A DNA stretch of 64,000 nucleotides from Trichoplax sp. H2 (Eukaryota > Placozoa > Uniplacotomia > Trichoplacea), in assembly GCA_003344405.1 (NCBI GenBank), contig NOWV01000097.1, positions 1 to 64,000 on the forward strand, in the 5' to 3' direction. Below, one piece after another: positions 34,266-46,500 of the stretch. Position 1 is the stretch's first letter. Every line of letters begins with the position of its first letter. A program made the translations under genes and the position numbers. The notes beneath the pieces were generated by a model, which saw only the letters and a list, made by a program, of their open reading frames with translations, was not told the origin of the DNA and did not search any database.

Positions 34266-37200
34266 CTAATGCTTATTTTTTAACATTTCGTTTTCAGTCC
34301 GAAGTCTCTCAACTTCAGCTAGTAGTTCTTCATTAACTGAAGCCTCTTTAATGGACCGTTTCATTTCGTCCTAAAAAATAGTAGTTAAACTTTTAAGAGA
34401 GAGATACTTTTGTAAAGTGGATCGATAAACTTACTAGTTGTAATTGAAACTGTCGCAGCATTTCAAAATGCATATTTGCGATATCCCTATGTACGGCTTC
34501 TCTAATGTGTGCAAATATCGTTTAGAAATATAGATATATAATTAGCTAAATATAACCATTAATTTGAATAAATCTAAATTACTGAAGACAATATCGTTTC
34601 CAACCTCATTTCTTCTATTGAATCATCAATCATATTTTTGATAAATTCAGTTTGGAAGGGTTGAATTGTTTCCGTATCATTCGGTTTTTGAAAGGCACTA
34701 GCCTTATCTGGTTGTTTTGGGGGCTCTATAGCAGTAACGATTGGAAACTCTACATTTTCTATCTTTTCATCTCCTTCAGTCCAGGCTTGCTTCCTGAAGA
34801 GTGCTTTAGGTGAATCATCTCCATCCGGAATTGGCTTCACGTCAGAAGTAGTATTATCGGTAATAGACTGCATGGTCTTGATACTATTAGAGGATACACT
34901 TCTGGTAAGCGAGCCAGCTGCAATAGTTTGCTTATTTTTGGAGGATTCAGGGCTAATGACGTCCTCTTCTGGTAGTGAGCGGGAATTGCTTCTCACTTTA
35001 GCATGGCCAATACGAGGGTGAGGTGAGTTATTTAAATTTGAATTTAATGCTTCTGTATTATCAGCTAGCACAAGGTAGAATAACAAAAATGTCAATTTAA
35101 AATGGGTAGCAATAGCAACGGTACAATTTATTTGAACGGACGAAGTTCGATAGTGAAGAAAACAGCTGATAACTACCATTGCGTTGAATTTCCTCATATC
35201 TCTTTTTAATTTCTTCCAGCGATCTTTCCTATAATCATGATATAATTTAAACTATAGTTAAGATAGCAATGCGAATGTAATGCTTGACGCCAAATCAAAC
35301 AGTAAGAAGCGAAGTGTGAGTTTCCTATTATCTAAATATACCTGCTTAATGGTTGATTCTCCAGTATTAGCCGCGCGGTATTCCTCAAATGTATCTCTAT
35401 CGGTCGATTGAGTTGTTACGATTGTATTGGAATTAACGGGTGAAAAGATACCTGGACCTACCAATTAGATACACTATTAATTTGCGTATTATATTTAACT
35501 TTTGTAACGAATTTATTAAATTCGTATTAGAACTACATGTTTGCCAACTAGGTCATGAATAGTATCACCAACCGAACTGTTGCAATCGGTTGAATTGCGA
35601 GTTATTCGAAACGTTAACGTCCGTTGATGTATCTAAAGGAAGATAGTTAGCGCAATGTTATGCATGTAGCAGAAACTAAAGCGTACAAAACACAAAAATA
35701 TGTGAAACCTCCAAAAACTTCTCTAACTGGTGAAAACAAATCACTTCTACCAGTAGTGGGTGCTGTGTTCACCTCACCAGATACTTTTCTGGACTGATTT
35801 GACATAGATAAACTTGCTACAGCTGGTGTGCTACTCTGAACAGGATGCTGTAGCGAGGGAGCTTTATTAATATTTACTTGTTTAGCAGGACGACCACTAT
35901 TAAGTTCCTATCGAATATTGAGCAATGAAATCTTACAGTATGCATTAATGATATAAAACAGGCGCTGATACGTCTACTGCACACCTTTACGAATTGATTT
36001 TGAAAATACAACTTATTAACTCGAGATGAATGTGCGTTCGCACTCCTTAATGGGACAGATCCCGTTCTAAGATCAAACAAGATGATCTTACCTAAATGGC
36101 AACAATGATATAAACTAAGTTCAAAGAATATTGGTTTAGTGAAGGTATTATGTATTCATTCTAACCACGACTTGTTCCAACTGCTAATGTAGCTCCGTCA
36201 GTATTAAAATCGATAGTGGAAAGCGGTCCATCAGCTTCAATTACTTTGACCACTCTGATAAGTAATTACAAGCAACAAATGTAAAGCGAAATAGAACGTG
36301 TGATATAAATAAGGATTCTTAAAAGGATATTATATAAGCAGAAAAGGAAATAACGCAGGAACAAAACAATCTAATAATATATTTTAATAGTCTTGCTGGC
36401 CTTTCCTACTATAATTGACACAATAATCTTCCAAAAAACTCGTAATAGTAAGACTTACTTTTTCGATTTAACATCACTTAAGACAATACGTTTATCTAAG
36501 CCAACAGTCGCTAATAACATATCATTCACAGTTGAAAATGAGAGATCAGTTGCCGGAGCAAAATGCGCATCAGTTGATGACCACCATAATTTCATACTGT
36601 TTATATCCCACAAATTAATCTCTCCGCTATCACTAGCCACACCAAGTAATGAAGTTCTGAAGTGTGAATACTGTAGAGCGCGAATGGCCTAGATAAAATG
36701 TTTATAAGTACAGTGTTTAACCATGACGTAATAACATTTAGCATTTAACATTTATAAAACAAATGTATTAAGCAGACAAAATTGTAGCAAAAGCTATTTG
36801 TAGCAGAACTGTTATAACTGTACCAATGAATCTTAGATGTTTTGAAAGCGATAATATTTTGTCAGTGTGAATTTATCATAAACACTAAAACAGTCCTGAT
36901 CTAGACTACGATTCATTATGATAAATGATATCAAGTGGTTGGCGCTTGCAATAACGATGTAAAACAACTACTGAGAAATAGTTACAGTAAAAGCTACTTC
37001 CGGATAGATCGATATTAGAGAATTCATGCTCGTGTAAACGGCGCAAATGTTACAGTGAATAAAATTGTTGACTTGCTCAAGATGGGCTTCAAGATTAATT
37101 ACCTGGCAATTTTCAGCAATTAACGGCGAACTCGATTGTGATGTAGTGACATTATCAATTCTTACATGACCATTAATGGCACCAGAGGCAATGTACTGGT

Positions 37201-38479
37201 CACGATTGGAGAAAGAAACACACGTAATCGGATCCGTATGACTCTGTTAAAGAGATTTCGTTAGCGTTGACATCCTATCGCTTTCCCATTTGAGATTTTT
37301 TGAACTATTTTTCAAGTATTTCTAAGAAAATAATCAACTAATTGCATCAATTATTGCAGATCATCTACCTTGAAAACTTTTTGTATGCTACGAGACTTTA
37401 GATCAAATATAGATACTTCGGCTGATTGCGATCCCACGACAACATAGCGAGAGTTTGAATTGAATGCTGCACAGTTAACTTGGCCCTATTCGATTGCAAG
37501 CAACACCATCTGATCAGAACAAGCTACAAAGTTATAAACAAACATCCAAGTGCGTATTTTGTTTTAAATTAATATGTCGTTTCGTAAACGGAATAACATC
37601 ACGATTATATGAATTATCAGGCAATTCATTTCTAAATTACTTGTACGCGTAACGTAGGCCAGTAGGTTAAAACAAACGTGAACATTGAATACTGACTACT
37701 TCTGTATTATTTGCCATCATTTACCTCAGCCTCTAATTCAATCAGTTTAACAGGAGAGCCTCTCATGGATGAGATGATAATACGATTTGATTCACTTGCC
37801 GTGCTGCACATGACATGATCTACAATGTACGCATGTTAATAGTTAGAAATTCATTTTTAGATATGGAATCGTTATTTGTACATGTCTACGGGCATAGACG
37901 AAATCCATGTTAGCTAGTATTAATTTTGCTATTTGGCAATTTTCAGCTGTACTCATGACCTCAAATATATTTGAAAAGGTAGTTCTTTTGCAATACGATC
38001 TAATGTAGTAAGTACAGTACTGTATATCCACAAGGTAGTTTATTCGATGTTGGTGGTCTACGCGTCTGTCGATTGTACGCTTGACTACAAGATGAATTAT
38101 GAAGATATAATTCTGGCTAGATCATCTACTATTAGTTTAGACATTTTATCACATCAAGTTAACATTGTATATATTTCCATGAAGTTTATCGAAAGTGATC
38201 CAGTCCTTCTACTATTTCAAAGCAAGCTGATAAGAATCCATTTTACATCGACTAAAAAAGTAGTCCTAAACAAGTGGGTGAAATGATGAGCTCAAATAGA
38301 AAGAAATAGACTCCTGCAAGTCTATCACAGGTTAGTAACAACTTACTATTATGACCCCATGCTAGTCCTGTTATAGTATCATTGGAGTGGGGGTTATATG
38401 AATGCAATAACTGCATATCGATCCCGCTCCATATCTTGATATCTTCTCCACAACTGGCCAACTTTGAATTATCCGCCAT
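34266..38479 (-). CDS. NEDD1: NEDD1, gamma-tubulin ring complex adaptor
   Basis: Thirteen exons join with matching phases at every junction: 38347-38479, 37725-37819, 37369-37485, 37103-37243, 36459-36688, 36166-36254, 35991-36091, 35709-35907, 35342-35457, 35177-35228, 34605-35064, 34435-34501, 34266-34370. They give 634 residues, against about 660 in vertebrates. The first eight exons or so encode WD40 blades (LASCGEDIKIWSG, YVVVGSQSAEVSIFDL, GVASDSGEINLWDI, SRGKIILFDLRTG). A Ser/Thr/Pro-rich disordered middle follows. The C-terminus (EAVHRDIANMHFEMLRQFQL, then EELLAEVERLRTENEML) is the conserved coiled coil that binds gamma-tubulin. By family it recruits the gamma-tubulin ring complex to centrosomes and spindles. 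It is head-to-head with the O-methyltransferase at 38896. Confidence 0.95.
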
Positions 38480-38895
38480 TTGTCAAGACCGCCAATGTTA
38501 TTATACTGAACCCATAGTGAGTCCTACAGCGTATACTATCCTATACTGTACGATGTACACCCAGTAAGGGTATAGTACTCAGTCATGGCTCTTTTCTAGT
38601 ACAATACACCAGCGTCATTTCTGATTTTAGTGTACTGTCTAAAATCAGGACACCTGGTAAAAGTACGGTACAGTACCGTACAGTGTACAGTACAGTCCGT
38701 ACAGTACATACTGTAGTTAGGACTGTAAGAACGTGTCAGGATACTGTACATTGTACAAGAAAGGGATGGACATTGGACGACTGGACATTGCAAGAGCCGG
38801 ACAATACGTCATGACGCGTCTCTACGTCAAAAGGTGATGTAATTCTACTTCGCATCACTTGGCAGCTTGCCACTTGTTTCGTCGATTTGTGCAAC
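38480..38895. promoter_or_regulatory. Bidirectional intergenic region with GTAC palindromes
   Basis: 416 bp separate the NEDD1 ATG (minus) from the O-methyltransferase ATG (plus). Between about 38590 and 38760 lies a cluster of overlapping palindromes. A perfect 9-bp inverted repeat gtacggtac / gtaccgtac (38663-38671, 38673-38681) is followed by further gtacag/ctgtac blocks up to 38755. No TATA box is evident. The short spacing makes a shared promoter likely. Confidence 0.55.
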
Positions 38896-40112
38896 ATGTT
38901 TTTCTCACCTGATTCTCCAATTTATCAATATATCTTGAAATCTGGCTTACGCAATCATCCAATTTTGGAGCGGTTAAATGATGTATCGATGAAGCATCCG
39001 TGTGCTATGGCTGCTACACCTGACGAAGTTGGTTTCTTCCAGCTCTTATTGCAGTTAATCAATGCTAAAAAAGTGATCGAAATTGGTAAGTATTGCTAGA
39101 CTGGCAAGCAACTTCGTCAACTATCTCTATAACATACTCGTACATGTGGAATGGAATCTAAATCATAGCATGATTCAAGTATATTGTACGTTACATTCGG
39201 TTGGATAGAGAACTTTGTGTACTGCACGACCTCATTCAAGCTTCTATTCTAACAGTGAATATAATACGGGCTAATACACAGTAAAGTATACTGTTTTGCT
39301 TTGACAGTAAGCATATACTGTACAGTAGGATACATTCATTTTCTAGCCAAATTGAATGACTCACCATAGTACTATTGGATCACCTCTATAAAATAGACAG
39401 CAGTAGTTTAGGATAGGAAAAATAAAATCATCTATCGGATTCTTTAACAAGGACTGCCATGAGATACTGTGCGATCAACTTCATCTGATCAGAAATTAAT
39501 ATAGCAATAGCCCAGAAAGGATAGGAGTACAGTGTTGTAGGTATATATTAAAGTGGATAATCATTTCATAGAATGGTTGACCATAAACTCTTATTATTGA
39601 CAGTGAAATAGTCAATCTCTAAAGTGTACAATAATTTTGAATTTTATCTAGGAGTTTTTACTGGCTATACTACACTTGGTATGGCGATGGCACTACCTGA
39701 TGATGGCAAAGTCGTTGCATTAGATATTAACAATGAATTTACAGATATTGCTTTACCATTTTGGAAAGAGGCTAACGTGGAACACAAAATTGACCTTAAA
39801 TTACAACCTGCTCTTGATAGTCTTAATCAACTCATTGCCAACGGCGAAAGTGGGACATTTGACTTTATCTTTATCGATGCGGATAAGACCAACTACAGTA
39901 ATTATTATGAAAAATCCTTGCAACTACTAAAGCAAAATGGCATTATAGCTGTTGATAATACATTATGGAGCGGCCGCGTAGCAGATCCATCCATTAATGA
40001 TGCATCAACACAAGCTATTCGTCAAGTGAATGAAACCATACTACATGATGATCGAGTCCAACTTAGCATGCTAACTTTGGCTGATGGAGTTACTTTAGTG
40101 CGCAAGAAATAG
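38896..40112 (+). CDS. SAM-dependent O-methyltransferase (CCoAOMT/COMTD1 type), copy 1
   Basis: Exons 38896-39085 and 39652-40112 join in phase 1 (ATTG|GTAAGT; ctag|GAG) to give 216 residues, the usual length for this family. The junction falls inside SAM motif I, recreating EIGVFTGYTTLGMAMALP. Later blocks are LDINNE (adenosine-ribose acidic residue region), FIFIDADKTNY and VDNTLWSG, whose Asp and Asp-Asn are the divalent-metal ligands in plant caffeoyl-CoA O-methyltransferases. It should therefore be a metal- and SAM-dependent catechol-type O-methyltransferase. The natural substrate is unknown. The start at MFFSPDSPIYQY aligns with the starts of the other three copies. Confidence 0.92.
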
Positions 40113-41290
40113 GCACTGCAATTCTATTCTCGAATTCGATTAATTGAATAATGATAGTCATGTTGTTGTCTATATGTATTGTCGTGAATAGCGTTATTAG
40201 AATATATGTGACATATAAACGTATGCTATCAATGTTGAGTATTGTAGTCACAGGTTAACTAATATAATTAGACATGCGCGTCTATTTTTACATGAGTTTA
40301 AATTAATAAATACGTACTGCTACCAACATATTTAAATATAGCACTATAGCATAACATGATATTATGTAGATTAATAGGTAGTTAGAGGTAACATTTATAA
40401 AGACGTTTATTCTTTAGTCTATCTGTTCCATTCCATAAACATACTCCGATCGCTGCTAACCTATTCATGCATTACTGCATATACAGATTTGGTATAGATC
40501 ATGTTGAAAAACATATTGTTTCTTGCAAGCCGTGCACTGCACTGATACAGTACATTATAACGATGAAGTGGTACAACAGTTAACAATTACTACACATACA
40601 GCATATTAACTAACGATTTTAGACTTCTAAATGCAGCAAATAGTAAATATACTGCACAGAGGCCTTTATTTGTCATGCTGTCTACTAATTTCGAAATGTA
40701 TTATGTATCACTAATGCGCTGGCAGTGACGCGAGCGAGTGTTTGCTAGTTCCTTTATGTAAACCTACCATGAGTGTTATTATCATGTAGTAGTACTCTTA
40801 GTCAACTACTGTGTTGTGGATCGCATTGTAAACTTGTAGTAAAAATTATTATTATTATATATATATATTTCGATCATAATAAGCCATTTGTCGTTGATAC
40901 ATTTTGTGCTTTGTGAGGAACCGATGGGAAATACATAATGTAGTCATAAACCCTAATTTGCCAACTTAAAGCTATATAATATACGGAATATACAGTAGAG
41001 TACAGTACAAACCAAACTCGCTACAGTTCATACTTACAGGGGGTGATAATTGGGTTTGTAAAGGGTGTAATCCTGAGCTAGATACTAGCCCAAAATCATC
41101 ATTCACTCAGTAAATGCTGACTCGGCATTTACATTCATTACGGAATCAGTTTCAATTTCAGTACTATCACAGTAATAAAAGCATGGAATAGTATGGTAAG
41201 GTAAAGTTTTAAATTGCCTCTCCGATGTACTTAAGTCAAACGCTTTATCACCAAAACCGTAAGCAGAGATTTCAACTTTGATGAGTCTTT
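40113..41290. other. Intergenic, no gene seen
   Basis: AT-rich spacer between the first O-methyltransferase and the phosphotransferase gene. It contains an AATAAA-type signal near 40305 that could serve the upstream gene, and a short TA-repeat near 40850. No exon-like frames. Confidence 0.5.
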
Positions 41291-41830
41291 ATGGGTTTGC
41301 TAAATGTATCCAAAACTTTGTCCTATATTTTACGTCATTCTATCCCAAAAAACAATCTCGACATTGATGATGAAGGTTTTGTACCACTCGATCAGTTATC
41401 TAAATTCGTTCCAAATTTAGAATATCTTGATCAGTTGGATCCCTGTCGTTTTACATTAAAATGTGATAGCGGGGTGCAATTTCTTAAAGCTAACAGTGGT
41501 CACAATAAAAGCTTGGCTGAAAGATTATCTGACCAAAAAATGTATAAAATAGAATTGAAAGTTCATCAATTTTGCTGGCATATCACTGAAAAAAAGAATT
41601 TACAAAGTATCATGGAAAATGGATTGAAACCTATGAATAGAATACACGTGCATATGAAATATAGTGATGAATCACCGAATATTAAAGCTAAAAAAGAAGA
41701 AATAATTATTCGTATCGATTGCAAACTGTTGTTATCCTGTTATGATGTGTATCGATATCAAGATAGAAAATTTCTTTTATGTAGGTCGATTATTAAGCCT
41801 TCTTTATTAAGTATAACTCATGCACTGTAA
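41291..41830 (+). CDS. TRPT1: tRNA 2'-phosphotransferase (Tpt1/KptA family)
   Basis: The 179-residue frame opens with VSKTLSYILRHSIP, the family's N-terminal RNA-binding block with the catalytic Arg-His pair. It continues through DDEGFVPLDQL, DPCRFTL (third catalytic Arg) and ANSGHN, then NGLKPMNRIHVH in the NAD-binding half with the fourth catalytic Arg. The Arg-His-Arg-Arg set is therefore intact. The enzyme removes the splice-junction 2'-phosphate from RNA by transfer to NAD+. Two usual signatures differ: ANQGHS is ANSGHN, and the HGT motif of the NAD pocket reads HIT. The C-terminus (KFLLCRSIIKPS...) does not match the family's Ser-x-Asn-Gly-Val-x-Leu-Thr ending. A donor (TTAT|GTAGGT near 41783) may lead to a further exon after ttttcag at 41962. 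The start at 41291 is the first ATG giving full homology. Confidence 0.85.
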   Translation: MGLLNVSKTLSYILRHSIPKNNLDIDDEGFVPLDQLSKFVPNLEYLDQLDPCRFTLKCDSGVQFLKANSGHNKSLAERLSDQKMYKIELKVHQFCWHITEKKNLQSIMENGLKPMNRIHVHMKYSDESPNIKAKKEEIIIRIDCKLLLSCYDVYRYQDRKFLLCRSIIKPSLLSITHAL

Positions 41831-41942
41831 TGTATAGATGCGTTTGCTTCATATAGCATTGATAATATTGCGCTCCTTACATGCGTAACATATCTATTGA
41901 GAATTGGACTCTGTAATCTAACTTTACTGTATCAGATAATAG

Positions 41943-42260
41943 GTGACAAATATTATTTTCAGTAACTGTACTCCTGACGCTTCAATTTCCAGTATTGCTA
42001 AACTTCACTATAAACTAGCTTATATAACTCGTAGTATTTATGTGTTACAGCATGGATTCCATACATATTACGGATTCAATTGCTGTATGTTAACATGGTG
42101 TGCTGAGAATCAAGTAATAAATACAGTTTTATTGCTATTGTTAATCAGATATTATCGTCGTATATCATCTAAGCATATTTATCCTTCTAGAAAGACTTAT
42201 AAATTAATATTGTTAACTTTATTTGCAATCGTTTATGTATACACCTACCAACTGAATTAA
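41943..42260 (+). other. Open stretch downstream of the phosphotransferase
   Basis: An ATG-less plus-strand open stretch follows an acceptor-like attattttcag. Depending on phase it would begin SNCTPDASISSIAKLHYKL or TVLLTLQFPVLLNFTIN (then stop). The second reading faintly resembles the end of Tpt1 proteins and could be the real last exon. The rest of the stretch is hydrophobic (NTVLLLLLIRYY, LILLTLFAIVYVYTY) and unassigned. Confidence 0.25.
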
Positions 42261-43543
42261 CCTTCGCCAAAATTAGTTATGCTGCCATTCGGTAGTGCCA
42301 GATATTGTCGCTGTAAATACGGTTCATGACGACTCGTGCAGTGTTTAATTCTTAACTCCAGTATAAGCAGTTTATTAGCAATTACGAAATCGATTGGTGG
42401 GCAACTTTATAGACAGTACTATGTACTGTTTTAAATCTAGATTAATATTTACTCTCCATTAAAATCTAAACTAAAACTGTGATCAACAACTATAGATCCA
42501 CCAAAAACGAGCAAACTTGATTGAATAGAGCTAAACTATTCTACACTAATAAAGTGCAGTTTCGTAGCTGAAATTTTGGTCTGTGATGTTATATTTGGTA
42601 AGAGTATGCAGACACAGACAAGGCACATTGTTGTTCCTATTTAAATGAGATTTATTGCACGTAGTAGCTCCGCCAGTTGACGTCACAACAAATTATAAGA
42701 CATAAAAGATCATTATTTACAGGTAATGGCAAGATCTTTAAATTGCCAAAATTCTGTCAAAGTGATCTTTAAGAATCGTATCATTTTTCTATCAAGTATA
42801 CTGCCAGATATCCTAATAGTTATTTAAGTGCATTTCTCGATTTTGAGTAGTAAAATTAAAAAGAGTGACAAGAATTTTGTATGTGCTCATATATCAGTGA
42901 TCTAATTGAGTCAATACTTTCGATTTTAAATCGATACGAAAGGCGTATCACATTTCAATTGAATCAACAAAAACAGAACTTTGAAAACTTTCATAAGCAT
43001 GGATTATTTGTCGTAATAGCATTTATGTACATTACATATTGGTGTAGCCAAAGCTAATCCTTATAATCTCGATTAAAATTTACAAGTGCAGTAAACTTAT
43101 AAGGTACTTACAGTGTGCATACAACTTGCCATCATACCAGCATTACAAAGTTTCTAGAATATTGGTAAATAAAACATTAAATCATATTTAAGAATCAAAG
43201 AACTTAGAAATTGTAAGCAACGTAAATTTTTATTAGTAAAATTATGATATGTGCACATTTATTACTACATTGGCTATAAATTAATTTATTACCTAATCCA
43301 ATCTTATAAATATTAACATTAACTACGGTAGAAAATACTGTATAGTAGTTTAGAAAGGCTTAACAAAGCCATTGTAATTAGGTTAGACACTTCACACTGC
43401 TGCTGCTTAATAATATAGAGCATACCTTTCTTATGCTTTAATAAGCGTTGTCTCTTATAACTCTTCAGGCTAGCAGTTTTACTCTAAATTTAGCAGAAAG
43501 CGTCAATATATTTAGTCGATTACACAAAGGCTTTAACGACAAG
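42261..43543. other. Intergenic, no gene seen
   Basis: AT-rich spacer between convergent genes (phosphotransferase on plus, XPC on minus). No coding-like frame, repeat or strong signal noted. Confidence 0.5.
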
Positions 43544-46500
43544 TTAATATAAATTATGGCTTACATCTAGGCTATATTTTTCCTGGAGCTTATCTCTTAT
43601 CAGTAATCCTTTCGTGAGTCGTTTCCAACGCTTTAAAATCTGTTCCTCCTTCGCCTGTGCGATACAAAATTTCTATTGTAATAACAAACGACAACAAGAC
43701 AATGTAAAGAAGTCTTACAAACTAGGTACTCGTATACCTTCCGTATTTGTTGCAATTCTGCCATTTCTTCTTCTCGTACAGCATCTAAAAGTAATTTTTC
43801 GAATTCACAGCATACTAGATATCCATTAGTGACCGGATAAACATGCCCACGATGATAGTCCCAACCAGTTACAACTGATACGCAATCAATTTTAAGTTTC
43901 TGAGCGATGCGATTTAAATTTGGAATTTTCATATGTACAGTCCCAGGGGGTATCATGTGAGGGAAAAATACCTCTACATTTCCGTATTCGTTCCGAGGCA
44001 CTTTACCATTCTTAGCACGCGGTGGTCGATATTGCTCGGTTTGCCATAATCCGTATAAATCATTCATCTTGGTAGCTGCACCAATAGCAGCAATTTTATT
44101 AGGATTAAATATTCTCGCGGGAACAGATTTAACAGGCTCTTCACCTTTCTTAATTGATCGTCCATGTTTTATAAACCAAGATTCACTAGTATGTAACGTG
44201 TATACGCTGTCCCGAGGTAAAACAGCTTCCCCTCGAATTTCTCCAACGGGTTCAGTATCTTCTGGATAAATTACTTCGTACTTTAACAAGTGCCTTCTCA
44301 ATACATATAATGGATGATTCTTGAAATCAGATATAGTAGTAGGCATTGGTTTACTACGTAGATTCTCTAGTAACTCTTCATCTTCTTTTTTATTTGCCTT
44401 TTTATCAGATGGCTCATACGATGCCATTGTCTCATCCCACCACGGCTGATCAGGACGTAACTTACGATTATAAATCAACCATCGGTCAGCATAGCGGCTA
44501 GTTAAATCCCTTAATTTTTCATTATCATCAAAGGTAACTACATAGGTCAACGGTTGTGTAGCAGTCTTTTCAACTAAATTTGGTTTGTCAATGCTATTAT
44601 TTATACACTCTATACAAATCCATCTCTTCTCTGATTTTAGATAAACTTCTATCCAACTATTAACTGGAGATATCAGTTCATTCGATGGCCCATTCTCAGA
44701 TTCAAAAGCAGCAGCTTTACAGTTTTTTGATTTTGGCTGTTTCTTTAAAATAGTATCCTTGCTTTTCGTAGGTTTTTGTTTTCGCCGAACAATCGACATT
44801 TTAAATTTCATTTGCTCAATGAAATCTGAGTCACTAGAATTAGCAAAATCTTCATCCTCACATTCTTCTTTTAAATTCTTTACAGCTGTTTTACACTTTC
44901 GCGCCGGTCTTTGAGTTGAATAAAGCTCATCTTCATTTTGAACTTTAACAATCTTCTTTTTAGCACTTTTATTTGGACGTCCACGTCGTTTAGCAGGCGT
45001 CTTAATTAACGGTTTTATATTTCGCTCAGTTTCCGAGTCACTCTGTAAGAGGGCAGCAATGTCTAGCTGATCTTCTTTAGGGATTGTTTCGTTTCTACCA
45101 CTCTTATTAGGTGTACTAGTTTTATCAATATTGATAGAGGAATTTTCCACAATGCTCTACATGTAGTACAATGAATTATGTATAAGCAAGTAGAAAGTTT
45201 AGCATATATTGGATACTGTATTTCATATAACGTAAGAAGTATTAAAACTTTGATGTATTCAATCATTGGCAATTAGCGCATACCACATCAGCTTTAACTT
45301 CTTTAAATGGAATAGCCTAAGGAAATAAACAATTTCCAAAAAATCAAAAAAAGTAACAGCACCTTGACATATTTACATGTAGATTACAAAATTAGCACGT
45401 AATATAACATATCGTCTGTATTGAGACCTTAGCAATACTTAAAAATTAGCTTTACCTTCAGAGAAATGACAAGACGAGTAGGAAGCATAAGTGTTCGAAG
45501 TACAGCTATAAAAGCCTAAAGAGAATTCATAACGACTATTGAAACCAATATCGCGAATTACACTATCGAATGAGAATTAGTTATCGCAAGTATGCCATAC
45601 GTGCACGTAGTCTTGAACAGATAACTTTCTCTTTTCTAATCTTTTAACCAACTCCTAAAAAGTAATACCAATGTAAACAGCACAATTCGTTAAAGATTTT
45701 GTCAGTAAACGCAGAAGATATCAGGTTAGGACGTTCGTTTAAATGCAAATTAGTCATGGTTAAAATTATGTAATTACGCTATTTTGGTATCACATATTAC
45801 ATATATATATATATATAATTCAAGCACGTTGGATAATATAGTAACTTGAGTTTATATTCATACTATTACGGACAAACTGTGTATATCCAATGAAATTGAT
45901 AGCATAATGTTTTACCCCTTGTTTCAAAGCTGGTAATCTGTAATTTCTACTAATTTCAAAAGCACTTCGGAACCAGTTCAAGCAATTGGTTAAATTTATT
46001 ATATTCCATTTTGCAGACTTTATCACTAGGAATTCGCTAGGAATCATCGACAGAAAGATCGCCTGAGAATAACATCAAAGATGCATATTAAATCTAGCGA
46101 TAGAAACCACTAGATTGTTGTAAGAATTAATTTAACCTTGACTAGAGGCTCCATAGTTAAACGATTTCTGTGAAATCCACTAGCGATAAGAAGCAAAGCA
46201 TGTACCTATTGCAGTAACAGTAATTTTTAAAAATTAAGAGCATACAAGTACGTAGGTAGGTCCATAGCTTGCGGAAAATACTAGTGATTACTTCGTATAG
46301 CAGTTTTTGCCCACCTTATGTATATTCATACGTAGATCACGACTAAATCTATTGACCATTCGCATAAGATATTTTTGCGCATTATTCTCACTGCAGTAAG
46401 AAATTTGATAGAAAAGGGTTCAGAATAAATGAACTACTGACTAATTAAGCAAGTGATGACACAAAGCAAATCAAATATTAATTTCGTACGCTCGTTGTCT

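Noticed and set aside
39733-39930. 65-codon plus-strand frame
   Set aside because: Shadow of exon 2 of O-methyltransferase copy 1 in another frame.
43681-43738. Read-through of the XPC large exon (VYEYLVCKTS...)
   Set aside because: AAG|GTATAC is a good donor, and the next exon (43544-43654) restores the conserved C-terminal helix.
45590-45660. Candidate extra XPC exon (LEKRKLSVQDYVH)
   Set aside because: Resembles part of human XPC, but the neighbouring exons 45870-46062 and 45456-45505 already join in matching phase without it, and its borders give the wrong phase.
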